Shown here one piece after another: positions 1 to 8,204 of a stretch of DNA of 64,000 bases; the first letter of the stretch is position 1; each line of letters begins with the position of its first letter. The position numbers and the translations under genes were made by a program. The notes beneath the pieces were generated by a model. It saw only the letters and a list, made by a program, of their open reading frames with translations. It did not search any database and had not been told where the DNA came from. Origin of the DNA: Microbispora sp. NBC_01189 (GTDB lineage Bacteria; Actinomycetota; Actinomycetes; Streptosporangiales; Streptosporangiaceae); assembly GCF_036010665.1 (NCBI RefSeq), contig NZ_CP108581.1, positions 3,515,501 through 3,579,500 on the forward strand, given 5' to 3'.

Positions 1-426
1 GAGCTCGGCGACCTGCTCGGAGTCACCCGCCAGGCCGCCTTCCAGCGGTTCGGCAAACCCATCGATCCCCGAACGGGAGAGCCCATGGACAAGACCGTCC
101 GCATGCCCGACGCCGCAGAACGCGCGATCACGATCGCCACCGCCGTCCTCGACGGCCGCATGGACGAAGCCAGGCAGTCCTTCAACGCACAGGTCCTGGA
201 GGCATTCACCGACGAGGTCCGGGCCAACGGCCTGGCCACGGTCACCGGCCTCGTCGGCGCCTTCGAAGGCTTTGGCGAGGGCGAGCCGTTCGTCCGACGC
301 ATCGGCGACCACACGGTCGTCGACATCCCGCTGCGCTACGAGGCCGGCGACATGAAGGCCCGGGTCGCGTTCGACACGGACGAGAAGGTCGCCGGAATCG
401 TCATCCTCGCCCCCGAGACCCCCTGA
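1..426 (+). CDS. DUF3887-like protein with N-terminal HTH-type segment (5' end outside window)
   Basis: The reading frame is open from base 1, so the gene starts upstream of the window. The first visible residues (ELGDLLGVTRQAAFQRFG) look like the recognition part of a small helix-turn-helix that actinobacterial DUF3887 proteins often carry. The rest, about 110 residues, is a compact alpha/beta domain with the alternating pattern typical of DUF3887 (a domain thought to bind small ligands or peptides). No signal peptide or membrane segment is seen in the visible part. An internal ATG at 85 could serve as a start, but the coding-like sequence before it argues for the longer, truncated reading. 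Function is unknown; family assignment is from pattern memory. Confidence 0.65.
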   Translation, partial: ELGDLLGVTRQAAFQRFGKPIDPRTGEPMDKTVRMPDAAERAITIATAVLDGRMDEARQSFNAQVLEAFTDEVRANGLATVTGLVGAFEGFGEGEPFVRRIGDHTVVDIPLRYEAGDMKARVAFDTDEKVAGIVILAPETP

Positions 427-470
427 ACCGCCACTCCGCATGCCGGCTGGTTGAACATCAGGAGATGCAG

Positions 471-800
471 ATGAGCATGAACACGGCCGCCTATGACGAC
501 GGCGGAATCCTCTGCGACGATCAGGGGCTCACCATCCGCCGCTACTACCCTTGGGGGACGAAGCGGATCCGCTACACCTCGATCAAGGGCGTTGAAACGC
601 TCCCTCTGACCGGCCTGAACAGGGTGCGGAAGTGGCGAATTTGGGGCTCGGGAGACTTCATCCATTGGTGGAACCTCGATCCGCAGCGGCCAAAGAAGAA
701 CGTCGCACTTGTGATCGACGTCGGACGCCGTGTGCGCCCCACGATCACTCCAGACGACCCAACTGCCGTCGCCCGGATCCTCGCCGAAATGACCAGGTGA
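471..800 (+). CDS. Small PH-like domain protein, function unknown
   Basis: This is a 109-residue soluble protein. The ATG at 471 is preferred over the one at 465 because AGGAG at 460-464 then has normal spacing of six bases. The pattern (a short strand-rich start, then IRRYYPWGTKRIRYTSIKGV, then a WRIWGSGD segment and a C-terminal helix ending in ARILAEMTR) is what bacterial PH-like domain proteins show. Such domains often bind lipids or mediate protein contacts, but nothing here shows the partner. It follows the DUF3887-like gene on the same strand with a 44-bp gap and could be cotranscribed with it. Confidence 0.6.
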   Translation: MSMNTAAYDDGGILCDDQGLTIRRYYPWGTKRIRYTSIKGVETLPLTGLNRVRKWRIWGSGDFIHWWNLDPQRPKKNVALVIDVGRRVRPTITPDDPTAVARILAEMTR

Positions 801-848
801 ACGGGCGCAGCGCGGGGGCGCAGTTCGCTGGCTGATCGGCTGCCATGC

Positions 849-1110
849 CTACGCTGGGGTCTTCGGGCGCTCGACCAGGACACCGTTCTCAAACCGGGCA
901 CCCGCGCGGACGAGAGAAACCAGGTGGGCGCCGGTGATCGCGCGCCAGCGGGCCTGCGCGGGCTCCACCAGCTTGAACACCATCGCGAGGGCCGCCGTGG
1001 GGCTGCCGGCGCCGCGGGTGACCTTGGTCCGGAGCTTGACCGTGGAGCGTCGACTCGATGGGGTTCGTGATCCGCAGGTGGATCCAGTGCTCGGCCGGGA
1101 AGTCGTGGAA
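849..1110 (-). pseudogene. IS256-family transposase, C-terminal remnant
   Basis: Read on the minus strand, bases 1110 to about 1055 give FPAEHWIHLRITNPIEST, the well-known C-terminal stretch of IS256/mutator transposases. After a frameshift, bases near 1050 to 849 give STVKLRTKVTRGAGS, then FKLVEPAQARWRAITGAHLV and ARFENGVLVERP, the usual end of these proteins. Only about 85 residues of a normal ~400-residue transposase remain, with the frame broken near 1052, so it is inactive. It abuts an AraC fragment on the other strand at about 1110, which suggests an old insertion followed by deletion. Confidence 0.8.
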
Positions 1111-1320
1111 CCCTTCGCCCGGCGCTTCACCGCGCTGATCGGCCAGCCCCCGATCACCTTCCTGACCTGGTGGCGGATGGCCGTCGCGGCCTGCCTGCTC
1201 CGAGAGACCGACGCACCCCTGAGCGGCATCGCCCAGCAGGTGGGGCACACCTCCGAGTTCGCCTTCGCCGCCGCCTTCAAACGCAACAACGGCATCGCAC
1301 CTGGCTTCTATCGCAAACAA
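1111..1320 (+). pseudogene. AraC-family regulator, C-terminal DNA-binding fragment
   Basis: The frame reads ARRFTALIGQPPITFLTWWR, then LLRETDAPLSGIAQQVGHTS and EFAFAAAFKRNNGIAPGFYR. This is the second half of the double helix-turn-helix of AraC/XylS regulators of the cupin-6 type. The N-terminal ligand domain and first helix-turn-helix are missing. The open frame upstream of about 1110 is antisense to the IS256 remnant, so the homology begins exactly where the IS256 homology ends. The frame runs on to 1557 but has no family resemblance after the YRKQ segment. It is best read as a gene truncated by the insertion sequence. Confidence 0.75.
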
Positions 1321-1712
1321 CGGCAGCCGACCGGGTGCCGGCATCGTCCTACACTGCCTGATCATCCGCGCTTGAGTACCACCTGGTGGACAGGCATTCG
1401 ATTGCCTGACGCTGCAACTCGACAAGGTTGTCGAGGAAGTCGTAGTCGGTCATCAGCAACGTCTCGAGGCAGCAGGCGTACGGCACCGGCAGTTCTATCC
1501 GGGCTGACCTGCGCCAACGTCGGCCGCTTTGCCGCGTGGACACGAACCACGTGGTAGGCCCCGGCGGTGATCAGCGCCTTTCAGGCTACTTGCATTGCGG
1601 CGGTCAGCTGTGATCAAGGGATTTGAAAGCGGGCGGCCTTTCACTGGTTGCACAAGCCCGGGAGGCACAGGCAGAGGCCAGACCGGGACGCGCCCACACT
1701 CAGGAGATTCCG
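1321..1712. other. Intergenic region with no recognisable gene
   Basis: About 390 bases separate the AraC remnant from the LGFP gene. A minus-strand frame of 64 codons (1349-1543) contains a plausible-looking stretch (LMTDYDFLDNLVELQRQAIE) but has no ribosome site and no family that I recognise, so it may be another gene remnant. The promoter of the LGFP gene should lie in the last 100 bases; I see no clear operator. Confidence 0.4.
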
Positions 1713-2321
1713 ATGAAGCGCATCGCATTCGGTCTGGCCGCCGCCGCGATCACCGGCCTCGCTGTCACTATCCCTGTCACAGTCACCGCCACCTCCGCGT
1801 TCGCCGCCACATCTGGCTGTGACTCCTCCCTGGTGGCACCGGCCGGCAGTCTCATCGGCAACCTGTGGCGCTCCAACGGCGGCGAGAGCAGCGTCTACGG
1901 CTGCCCGGTCAGCAAGGAGTACGGCTACCCCGACAAGCGCGGCTCCTGGCAGGAATTCCGCAACGGCAAAATCGTCTGGTCGCCCAACCTCGGCAACGGC
2001 ACCCTCGTGCGCGCCTACAGGTCCGGCCACAAGGTCGTCTTCCGCTGGAGCGGCCTGGGGCGTGACTGGGACTACTTCAATGTCCGCTGGAGCAAGGATG
2101 GCGGCAAGGCCACCCAGGTGAAGGTCGGCAGGATCGATCCGTGGAGCGGTTCCTACTCGATAACCCCCTACTGCGACGGTGAGGTCTGCAGCACCACCGC
2201 CGGCCACGAGGTCAACAAGTTCGCCTTCATCGTCCAGGGCTGCGACCGCAGCGGTCTGTTCCAGGCCGGCTCCGAGTGCGGCCCGTGGAGCATCCCCACC
2301 TCCGTCAGAGTCGCCCACTGA
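1713..2321 (+). CDS. Secreted LGFP-repeat protein
   Basis: A 202-residue exported protein. The ATG at 1713 has AGGAG at 1702-1706. Residues 1-32 form a signal peptide (KR, a long Ala/Val/Thr-rich core, AFA then ATSG). Residues about 45-85 read SLIGNLWRSNGGESSVYGCP, VSKEYGYPDKRGSWQEFRNG and KIVWSP. This matches the LGFP repeat (IGxxWxxLGGxxSxLGxPxx...F.NGxIYW), a module that attaches actinobacterial proteins to the cell wall or sits in envelope enzymes. The rest contains two Cys pairs and may be an immunoglobulin-like domain (FRWSGLGRDWDYFNVRWSKD). No catalytic motif is visible. It is a single gene between the IS remnants and a convergent regulator. Confidence 0.7.
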   Translation: MKRIAFGLAAAAITGLAVTIPVTVTATSAFAATSGCDSSLVAPAGSLIGNLWRSNGGESSVYGCPVSKEYGYPDKRGSWQEFRNGKIVWSPNLGNGTLVRAYRSGHKVVFRWSGLGRDWDYFNVRWSKDGGKATQVKVGRIDPWSGSYSITPYCDGEVCSTTAGHEVNKFAFIVQGCDRSGLFQAGSECGPWSIPTSVRVAH

Positions 2322-2412
2322 TACGCCAGCTGTAGATCGTTGGGTGTCGCGATATGGGTCAGGTGATCGAAGCCGCCGAAAAGCAGGCCTGAGCGGTCTG
2401 CGTCGTTCCCCG

Positions 2413-4731
2413 CTAGGTGGACGTAGTACCGTCGCCCGGATCGCGGCGGACGCTTTCGGCAAGCGCCTCAAGGCGGCGTTGGATGCCGCGGGCGTCGGGG
2501 TGGCCGAGGTCCGTGAAGATCGTCAGGGCGGTGTTCCACGCTGACGCGGCGTCCTGGGATCGGCCGAGCGCAAGGTAGCTGTCGCCGAGATGGGAGAGGA
2601 CCAGCGCCTCGTTGTAGCGGTCGCCGTCCTCGTGGTGCAGTCGCCGGGCATCCCCGTAGCAGGTGATCGCCCTGTCGTGATCGCCTAGGTGGCTGTGGGC
2701 GTAGCCGAGCGTGTCCAGGGTGGCGGCCTCGCCGTCGCGGTCGCCGATCTCGCGCAGTGACGTGAGCGCCTCCGTGCAGAACCTCAACGCCGCCGTGTAG
2801 TCGCCGACGCCCACCCGATACCAGCCGACGCCGCTCAGTGCCCGGGCACGGAAACGAGGGTGATCGGCTTCGCTGTAGAGGCGCAGAGCCTCCTGGGAGT
2901 GGTGCAGGGCCGCCTCGTGCCGTGCCTCTAACTCGCGAGTGCGGGCGAGGTTGCTGTGCACGTGGCCGCCGCCCACCAGGTCTCCGATCCGCTCGAAGAT
3001 GTCCAGGGCGGGCTGGTAGTGCCGTTCGGCCGGTCCCGTCTCCCCGATCCGTGTGTAGACGGCGGCCATGGCAAGGTGGCTGCGGCCCTGACCGGCCAGA
3101 TCGTTCCGCCGCTCGGCGACGGTGAGAGCGCCGCGGTGGCCGCGCAGCTCGTCGTGCCAGTGCCCGCGCAGATTGGAGAACGGTACGAAGGCCCAGGCCA
3201 GCGGCGCGACGTAGGCGTCGAAGCCCTGCTCGACGGCGACGTCCAGCATGTTGAGCAGCACCTGGTGCTCGGCGGTGAACCAGACCAGCGCCGCGCTCCG
3301 TCCGGCCGGGGTGACCCGTACCACGCCGGGTCTGCCCGCCGGGACGGCGACCTCGTCGCGGTGGGGGAGCAGCAGTCGCGCGCCCGCACCGCCCGCGTGG
3401 ATGTAGTGATCGAGAGCGCGGCGCAGGGCCTCGTCCCGTTCCTCTGGTGCGTCCTGCGAGTGGGCGAGCTCGACGGCGTACGCGCGCAGCAGGTCGTGGA
3501 ACTCGTACCGGCCTGGCCAGTGCTCGTGGACCAGGTGGTTACGGATGATCTCGTCGAGCAGGGGACGGAGACGGGCCGGTTCGACGGCGACCAGGCTCGC
3601 CGCCGCCTCTGCCGATATGTCCGGGCCGGGGTGTACGGCGAGGAGCCGGAAGAGCCGCGCCGCGCCGTCGCTGAGCTTGTGGTACGACCAGGAGAAGACG
3701 GCGCGGATATCGGTGGTCGTGTCCCCTGTGGCGAGGTTGTCGAGCACCTGCGACGGGACCGCGAGGTCGATCTGCTCGGCCAGCGCCCGGATGGTGACGG
3801 TTGGCTGGGCGACCAGCCGGGCGGCGACCAGCGCCAGCGCGATGGGCAGATGCTGGCAGCGGTCGATGAGACGGTCGACGTCGGCCGACTCCGTCTCGAC
3901 CCGGCGTGCCCCCAGACGCAGGCCGAGCAGTTCCCGCGCCTCTCCCATGTCCAGTGGCGCAAGCGTGAGCATGTGTGTGGCGCCGCTGACGACGAGTCCG
4001 GTCAGGCGGTTACGGCTGGTGATCAGCACGCGGCACGCCGGGTTGCCGGGCAGGAGGGGTCGCACCTGTTCGGTGCCGGCGGCGTTGTCCAGCACGACGA
4101 GCATCCGCCGGGTCGCCAGGAGACTGCGGTACAGGGCTGCCCGGCTGTCCTGGTCGGCCGGGATCCGCGCGCTGGGCACGCCCAGCGCCCCGAGGAAGCT
4201 GTGCAGGACGTCGGCCGGATCCACCGGTGACCTGGTCGGGTCGAATCCGCGCAGGTTCACGTACAACTGCCCGTCGGGATAGCTTCCGACCGCGGCGTGC
4301 GCCCAGTGAACGACCAGGGTGGTCTTACCGACCCCGGCCTCCCCGACCACGAGTACGACGGGGTTCAGCGTGCCGTCGAGGTCGCGCAACTGACGCAGGC
4401 GCCCGGCGAAGCCGCTGACCAGGGCGGGAAGCTGGGCCGGCCGGATCTGCGGAGTGAGGACGGTTCTCGGGAGGCGTGGCGGCTCCGGAGAGACTTCTGC
4501 CGACGTGCCCGGCTCGTCCGGGGTGAGCGCGGCCCGCTGGAATTCGGCGCGCTCGGGATCGGACAGCCCCAATGCGTCCGCGAGTAGTCGCACCGTGCTG
4601 GGCCGGGGTGTGGTGACTCGGCAGGCCTCTATTTCACGTAATTGGCGGACGCTTATTCCGGCCCGCGCGGCCAATTCCTCCTGCGTGAGCATGACTTTGG
4701 CGCGATAGGCGCGTATCAGCTCGCCGAACAC
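2413..4731 (-). CDS. XRE-HTH / NB-ARC ATPase / TPR transcriptional regulator (AfsR-like without BTAD)
   Basis: A 772-residue multidomain regulator. The GTG at 4731 is chosen because AGGAGG lies four bases upstream and the domain homology starts right there; the frame is open further but looks non-coding. Residues 1-65 are an XRE helix-turn-helix. Residues about 105-370 are an NB-ARC (STAND) ATPase with a P-loop GEAGVGKTT at 130-138 and a Walker-B-like LVVLDNA. A winged-helix region follows to about 480, and residues about 560-745 are tetratricopeptide repeats with the typical A-LGYAHSHLGDHDRA pattern. STAND regulators switch by nucleotide exchange upon ligand or partner binding. The OmpR/BTAD domains of true AfsR/SARP proteins are absent. 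No target operon is obvious next to it. Confidence 0.88.
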   Translation of the reverse strand: MFGELIRAYRAKVMLTQEELAARAGISVRQLREIEACRVTTPRPSTVRLLADALGLSDPERAEFQRAALTPDEPGTSAEVSPEPPRLPRTVLTPQIRPAQLPALVSGFAGRLRQLRDLDGTLNPVVLVVGEAGVGKTTLVVHWAHAAVGSYPDGQLYVNLRGFDPTRSPVDPADVLHSFLGALGVPSARIPADQDSRAALYRSLLATRRMLVVLDNAAGTEQVRPLLPGNPACRVLITSRNRLTGLVVSGATHMLTLAPLDMGEARELLGLRLGARRVETESADVDRLIDRCQHLPIALALVAARLVAQPTVTIRALAEQIDLAVPSQVLDNLATGDTTTDIRAVFSWSYHKLSDGAARLFRLLAVHPGPDISAEAAASLVAVEPARLRPLLDEIIRNHLVHEHWPGRYEFHDLLRAYAVELAHSQDAPEERDEALRRALDHYIHAGGAGARLLLPHRDEVAVPAGRPGVVRVTPAGRSAALVWFTAEHQVLLNMLDVAVEQGFDAYVAPLAWAFVPFSNLRGHWHDELRGHRGALTVAERRNDLAGQGRSHLAMAAVYTRIGETGPAERHYQPALDIFERIGDLVGGGHVHSNLARTRELEARHEAALHHSQEALRLYSEADHPRFRARALSGVGWYRVGVGDYTAALRFCTEALTSLREIGDRDGEAATLDTLGYAHSHLGDHDRAITCYGDARRLHHEDGDRYNEALVLSHLGDSYLALGRSQDAASAWNTALTIFTDLGHPDARGIQRRLEALAESVRRDPGDGTTST

Positions 4732-5035
4732 GATCCTCCTGACGGACCTAATACGGGTTGTTCCCCGGTGCTCTGTCGAACCGCCGGTCAACTGCCGATG
4801 ATCAGCCTGTCTGAATCGTATGCCGGATGTGAGAGACGTGGACATGGGATGTGCCGGAAGCTCACAGGAAGAGATACCGGTACGAGGAAAGTCGTGACGG
4901 GCATCGCGACGGTGTTCACCGCCCTGGCCCTGATCGTCGCCCAGGTGAACGCGTGTGAGGCTGCCGGTGGACTCGCCGGCGCCGAGCGCCGCCGCGACAC
5001 CTCGGCCCACCGGCCGGGCGGGACGGCTCGGCCGA
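4732..5035. other. Intergenic region, possible short exported peptide ORF
   Basis: The gap is about 300 bases. A GTG at 4894, preceded by GAGGAAAG, opens a plus-strand frame (VTGIATVFTALALIVAQVNA, then a Cys) that resembles a signal peptide. However, the frame runs on antisense into the secreted-protein gene and becomes Arg-rich, so it is weak. The region should also hold the promoter of the minus-strand NB-ARC regulator. Nothing else is recognised. Confidence 0.25.
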
Positions 5036-5602
5036 TCAGTAGGCGCACTGCACCACGACGTCGTCGAGATCGACCTCCGCGGAGTGCCAGTACGGGTTCC
5101 GCTGCCCGACGGCGAACCGCAGCACGACGTCGGAGCGTTGCGCCGTCCAGCTCACCGTCTGGAGCTCCCAGCCGTGGACCCAGTCCTGGGTGATCGACTT
5201 CAGGGCGATGTACGTCCACGTGTCGGGGTCGATCACCTCCAGGTTGAACTGCGCCATCTCGCCCCACAGGTCCGTCCAGACGCCGGCCGTGCATCGTGCC
5301 CCGGGATGAACGCTCACCGGCGTGAGGGTGATGGTCCGCCCGAGCGCGCACCAGTCGCCCTTCGTGAAGGCCGCCATGGCGGCCATGCCGCTCCCCGTAC
5401 GCGGCGTGTTCGACGCGCTGCCGAACACCGGCCCGCTGCACCCCCCGTTCGCGGTGAAGGTCCATCTGGACGCCGGATTCGTCGACGGCTCGAACCCGTC
5501 GGTGAGCTGCCAGATCCCCGCGGACGCGGGCCCCGACGGCACGAGAGTCGCCGCGGCGGCGATGACCGCCGCCATCAACGCGCGCGAGATCGCTGAGCGC
5601 AT
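5036..5602 (-). CDS. Secreted protein of unknown function
   Basis: A 188-residue exported protein. The ATG at 5602 has GTGGAG about eight bases upstream. Residues 1-29 are a signal peptide (MRSAISRALMAAVIAAAATL, cleavage after GPASA). The mature part is rich in Trp and aromatic residues, has at least four Cys, and has a beta-sandwich-like pattern (WELQTVSWTAQRSDVVLRFA, then SAEVDLDDVVVQC). That C-terminal pattern, a strand ending in VDLDDVVVQ, is what carbohydrate-binding jelly-roll modules often show. No enzyme motif is visible. It stands alone between two minus-strand units. Confidence 0.6.
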   Translation of the reverse strand: MRSAISRALMAAVIAAAATLVPSGPASAGIWQLTDGFEPSTNPASRWTFTANGGCSGPVFGSASNTPRTGSGMAAMAAFTKGDWCALGRTITLTPVSVHPGARCTAGVWTDLWGEMAQFNLEVIDPDTWTYIALKSITQDWVHGWELQTVSWTAQRSDVVLRFAVGQRNPYWHSAEVDLDDVVVQCAY

Positions 5603-5769
5603 GTGTGAACTCCACTTCTCGATCCGAAACCAAGAGAGATGGTTCACGTCGAGAGGGCGCAACTCGCGACGACACCGTCATTGTGGCCGCTGCCACAGAA
5701 GTGTCAACAGTGGAGAAATTGCTGTGAAGATATTCGGATCCCATCCGGGGATTCAACCGAGATGGCGGG

Positions 5770-6405
5770 TCAGGGTTCCGCGCCGCGGTCGAGGCCGAGC
5801 GTGGCGATGAGGTCTTCGTGGAGCTCGAACCAGACCCGGTGGCAGGAGTCCACGTCGGTCTGGTCGACCCAGGCGCCGTCTCCGGCCCGGGCACGCGCCA
5901 GGGCCGCGGTGAATCGCGTGTCATATCCGCGGAACCGCGTGAGGACGCGACCGAGCCGGTCCGCGAGTGGCGTGAGCGCCCGGTCGACGCAGGCGAGCTC
6001 ATGGAGCACTCCGTCGTCCCAGGCGGGATCGGAGTGGTCGTTGACGGCGAGCCGGTCGCCGGCGGCGGGCCGGAGCTGCCAGTCGGTGCAGGCCTGCAGC
6101 AGGAGGGCGTTCAGCGGGAGGAACCTGCGGTAGACGTCGCGGACCTCGTCGGCGGCGCCGGCGCGGGCGAGCTCGGCCGCGAGCTCGCGCTCGTTCTGGG
6201 CCCGGCCCTGCTCGGTCAGCGACCAGCCCGCGGTGCCGGCGAAGGCGGTGTGCTCGACCCAGCCACGGGCCTCGGCGTCGCGCAGCACCCCTTCGGCAGT
6301 GGCTGTGTCGAGCCCGTATCGGTGGGCGAGCACCGGGGTGTCGGCGAATCCGGTGATACGTACGGCGTGCAGGACCAGGAGGCCGGGCGTGGAGTCGCGC
6401 GTCAT
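5770..6405 (-). CDS. Winged-helix-type regulator paired with the ATP-grasp/phosphohistidine gene
   Basis: A 211-residue soluble protein. Its ATG at 6405 overlaps the stop of the upstream gene (ATGA), so the two are translationally coupled. Residues about 8-75 look like a winged helix (LLVLHAVRITGFADTPVLAH, then a second helix and a wing WSLTEQGRAQNEREL), similar to PadR/MarR-like folds. The C-terminal part is helical and contains a conserved-looking acidic HDLIATLGLDRG end. It sits divergently from the ATP-grasp/phosphohistidine enzyme. In actinomycetes this type of pair plus such an enzyme is a recurring trio (family knowledge), so it probably controls or serves that enzyme. Confidence 0.6.
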   Translation of the reverse strand: MTRDSTPGLLVLHAVRITGFADTPVLAHRYGLDTATAEGVLRDAEARGWVEHTAFAGTAGWSLTEQGRAQNERELAAELARAGAADEVRDVYRRFLPLNALLLQACTDWQLRPAAGDRLAVNDHSDPAWDDGVLHELACVDRALTPLADRLGRVLTRFRGYDTRFTAALARARAGDGAWVDQTDVDSCHRVWFELHEDLIATLGLDRGAEP

Positions 6406-6797
6406 GATTCGGCGTCCTGTCGTGCCGCCAGGCGGGTGTAGTGCTGCTGGCACGCCTGCGGAGAGTTGAACCCCATCACCTGCGCCATCTGCGCCCAGGT
6501 CAGGCCCGCGCTCCGGGCGATGAACAGCAGGGCGGATTCGAGTCCTTCGACCTCGGCTCGTGCGGCGGGCAGGAGGGCGAGCGCGCTCAGGATGTCCTCC
6601 GGGTCCAGGTCGGCGTTGCGCCAGACGACGAACTGCGCGAGGTCGACCGCCGACGGCGGGGCCGGCGGGGGCCGCCACGGGCGGGCGTCGAGCGCGTTCG
6701 CGCCCAGGTTCAGAAGACGCTCACGCGCGTCCCGCTCACGCTGGGCCTGGACGTGGTCGGCGTGCGCGCTGTGCGCCTTGTCGTCCTTGCGTTCCAT
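6402..6797 (-). CDS. Small helical DNA-binding protein of the same locus
   Basis: A 131-residue protein starting at the ATG at 6797 (MERKDDKAHS). The N-terminal 45 residues are highly charged and helical. Residues about 70-128 form a helix-turn-helix-like segment, LLFIARSAGLTWAQMAQVMG followed by FNSPQACQQHYTRL, a pattern seen in actinobacterial DNA-binding proteins that check a helical repeat with a GFNSPQAxxxR signature. There is no Shine-Dalgarno sequence before the ATG, so the transcript may be leaderless. It is the first gene of the two-gene unit that reads away from the ATP-grasp/phosphohistidine enzyme. Confidence 0.6.
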   Translation of the reverse strand: MERKDDKAHSAHADHVQAQRERDARERLLNLGANALDARPWRPPPAPPSAVDLAQFVVWRNADLDPEDILSALALLPAARAEVEGLESALLFIARSAGLTWAQMAQVMGFNSPQACQQHYTRLAARQDAES

Positions 6798-6816
6798 GGG
6801 TCCCACAATGCACAAT

Positions 6817-6829
6817 CAACAAATTGTTG
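6817..6829. promoter_or_regulatory. Perfect inverted repeat between divergent genes (candidate operator)
   Basis: CAACAA-A-TTGTTG is a 6-bp perfect dyad with a one-base centre, in an AT-rich 58-bp gap between the two divergent units. A minus-strand TTGACA lies beside it at 6828-6833, so a repressor here could act on both promoters. Binding by one of the two regulators encoded at 5770-6797 is inference. Confidence 0.45.
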
Positions 6830-6855
6830 TCAATCTTCTGTTGAAAGGAGGGCGG

Positions 6856-8103
6856 GTGATCGTACCCCTCAGGGAGGCCGCCGCCGACACCTGTGGAGGC
6901 AAGGCCGGTGCGCTCGGCGCGTTGCTCCGTGCGGGTCTGCCGGTGCCCGACGGCTTCGTCGTCCCGTTCGCCGCCTACCTCGCCGCCGTCCGCGACCTGG
7001 ACCTCGGGCGGATCGACGACGAGCCGGAGGACGCCGATGCGGCGCGGCGGACGATCGCAGCCCGCCCGGTCCCCGAGGCCGTCGCCGACGCGCTGGGGCG
7101 AGCGCTCGGCGAGCTCGGCGATCCGCCCGTGGCGGTCAGGTCGTCGGCGGCGGGCGAGGACACCGGACGGGCATCGGCGGCCGGCCAGCACGAGAGCTTC
7201 CTCGCCGTGCGGGGAGCCGGCGAGGTCGCCACGGCCGTACGTGCCTGCTGGGCCTCGCTGTTCTCCCCGCGTGCCATCGCCTACCGGGCCGCCTCCGTCC
7301 GCGCCGGCCAACCGCCTGACGATCTTCTGATGGCCGTCATCGTGCAACGCCATCTGGACGCCGAGGTGTCCGGAGTCATGTTCACCCCCGCGGACTCCGG
7401 CGACGTGACCCGGATCGAGGCGTCCTGGGGCCTCGGCCCGAGCGTCGTCGAGGGCAAGGTCACCCCTGACGCCTACCGCGTCGCCGCGGACGGGTCGGTC
7501 ACCCGCACCGTCGCGGACAAACGGCGGCGCCTCGACCGGCGCGGCGCGCGGCTCGTGGTCGGGGACGTGCCCACCGCCGCGCGGAACCGGCCGACGGCCG
7601 ACGACGCGACCGCCACGCGGCTGGCCGAGCTGGGCAGGCGGATCGCCGCCGTGCTCGGCGGACCGCAGGACATCGAGTGGGCGATCGCCGGCGGCCGCAC
7701 CTGGGTGCTGCAGGCACGGCCGGTCACCGCCGCACCCCCACCGTCGGCAGCACCTTCCGGAGCATCCGGGGTTCCGGCCGCCACGCTCACCGGTACGCCG
7801 GGCAGCCGCGGGACCGTGACCGGAACCGCGAGGATCGTCCGCGGTCGCGGCGACTTCGCGCGCGTACGCCCGGGCGACATCCTCGTCTGCCCCTTCACCG
7901 ACCCCGCGTGGACGCCGTTGCTGCGCGTCGCCGCCGGTGTCGTCACCGAGACCGGGGGCGTGCTCTCGCACGCCGCGATCGTCGCCCGCGAGCACGCCAT
8001 CCCCGCCGTCCTCGGCGTCCCGGACGCGACCAGCAGGCTCCGCGACGACACCCTCATCACCGTCGACGGCACCGCCGGCACCGTCACGGCGACAGGCGTG
8101 TGA
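6856..8103 (+). CDS. Two-domain PEP/pyruvate-kinase-type ATP-binding and phosphohistidine swivel protein
   Basis: A 415-residue enzyme. The GTG at 6856 has AGGAGG four bases upstream. Residues 1-315 are the ATP-grasp domain of the PEP synthase/pyruvate phosphate dikinase class: GGKAGALGALLRAGLPVPDG near the start, VAVRSSAAGED, VSGVMFTPADSG, and the closing DIEWAIAGG..LQARPV. Residues about 325-415 are the swivelling phosphohistidine domain with TETGGVLSHAAIVARE, His at about 372. The PEP/pyruvate TIM barrel is missing, as in rifampicin phosphotransferase, but the rifampicin-binding domain is also missing (total length about half). The enzyme should phosphorylate its own His from ATP and pass the group to an unknown acceptor. 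It is divergent from two regulators and followed by a histidine phosphatase. Confidence 0.8.
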   Translation: MIVPLREAAADTCGGKAGALGALLRAGLPVPDGFVVPFAAYLAAVRDLDLGRIDDEPEDADAARRTIAARPVPEAVADALGRALGELGDPPVAVRSSAAGEDTGRASAAGQHESFLAVRGAGEVATAVRACWASLFSPRAIAYRAASVRAGQPPDDLLMAVIVQRHLDAEVSGVMFTPADSGDVTRIEASWGLGPSVVEGKVTPDAYRVAADGSVTRTVADKRRRLDRRGARLVVGDVPTAARNRPTADDATATRLAELGRRIAAVLGGPQDIEWAIAGGRTWVLQARPVTAAPPPSAAPSGASGVPAATLTGTPGSRGTVTGTARIVRGRGDFARVRPGDILVCPFTDPAWTPLLRVAAGVVTETGGVLSHAAIVAREHAIPAVLGVPDATSRLRDDTLITVDGTAGTVTATGV

Positions 8104-8204
8104 CCGGGCATCGCCGCGCCCACCCGGGCATCCCGCCGAACCCGTACGCACCGACAGCAAGGAGAGGGGAGACGGGCCCGCACGGACCCCGCCCCTGACC
8201 CCGT

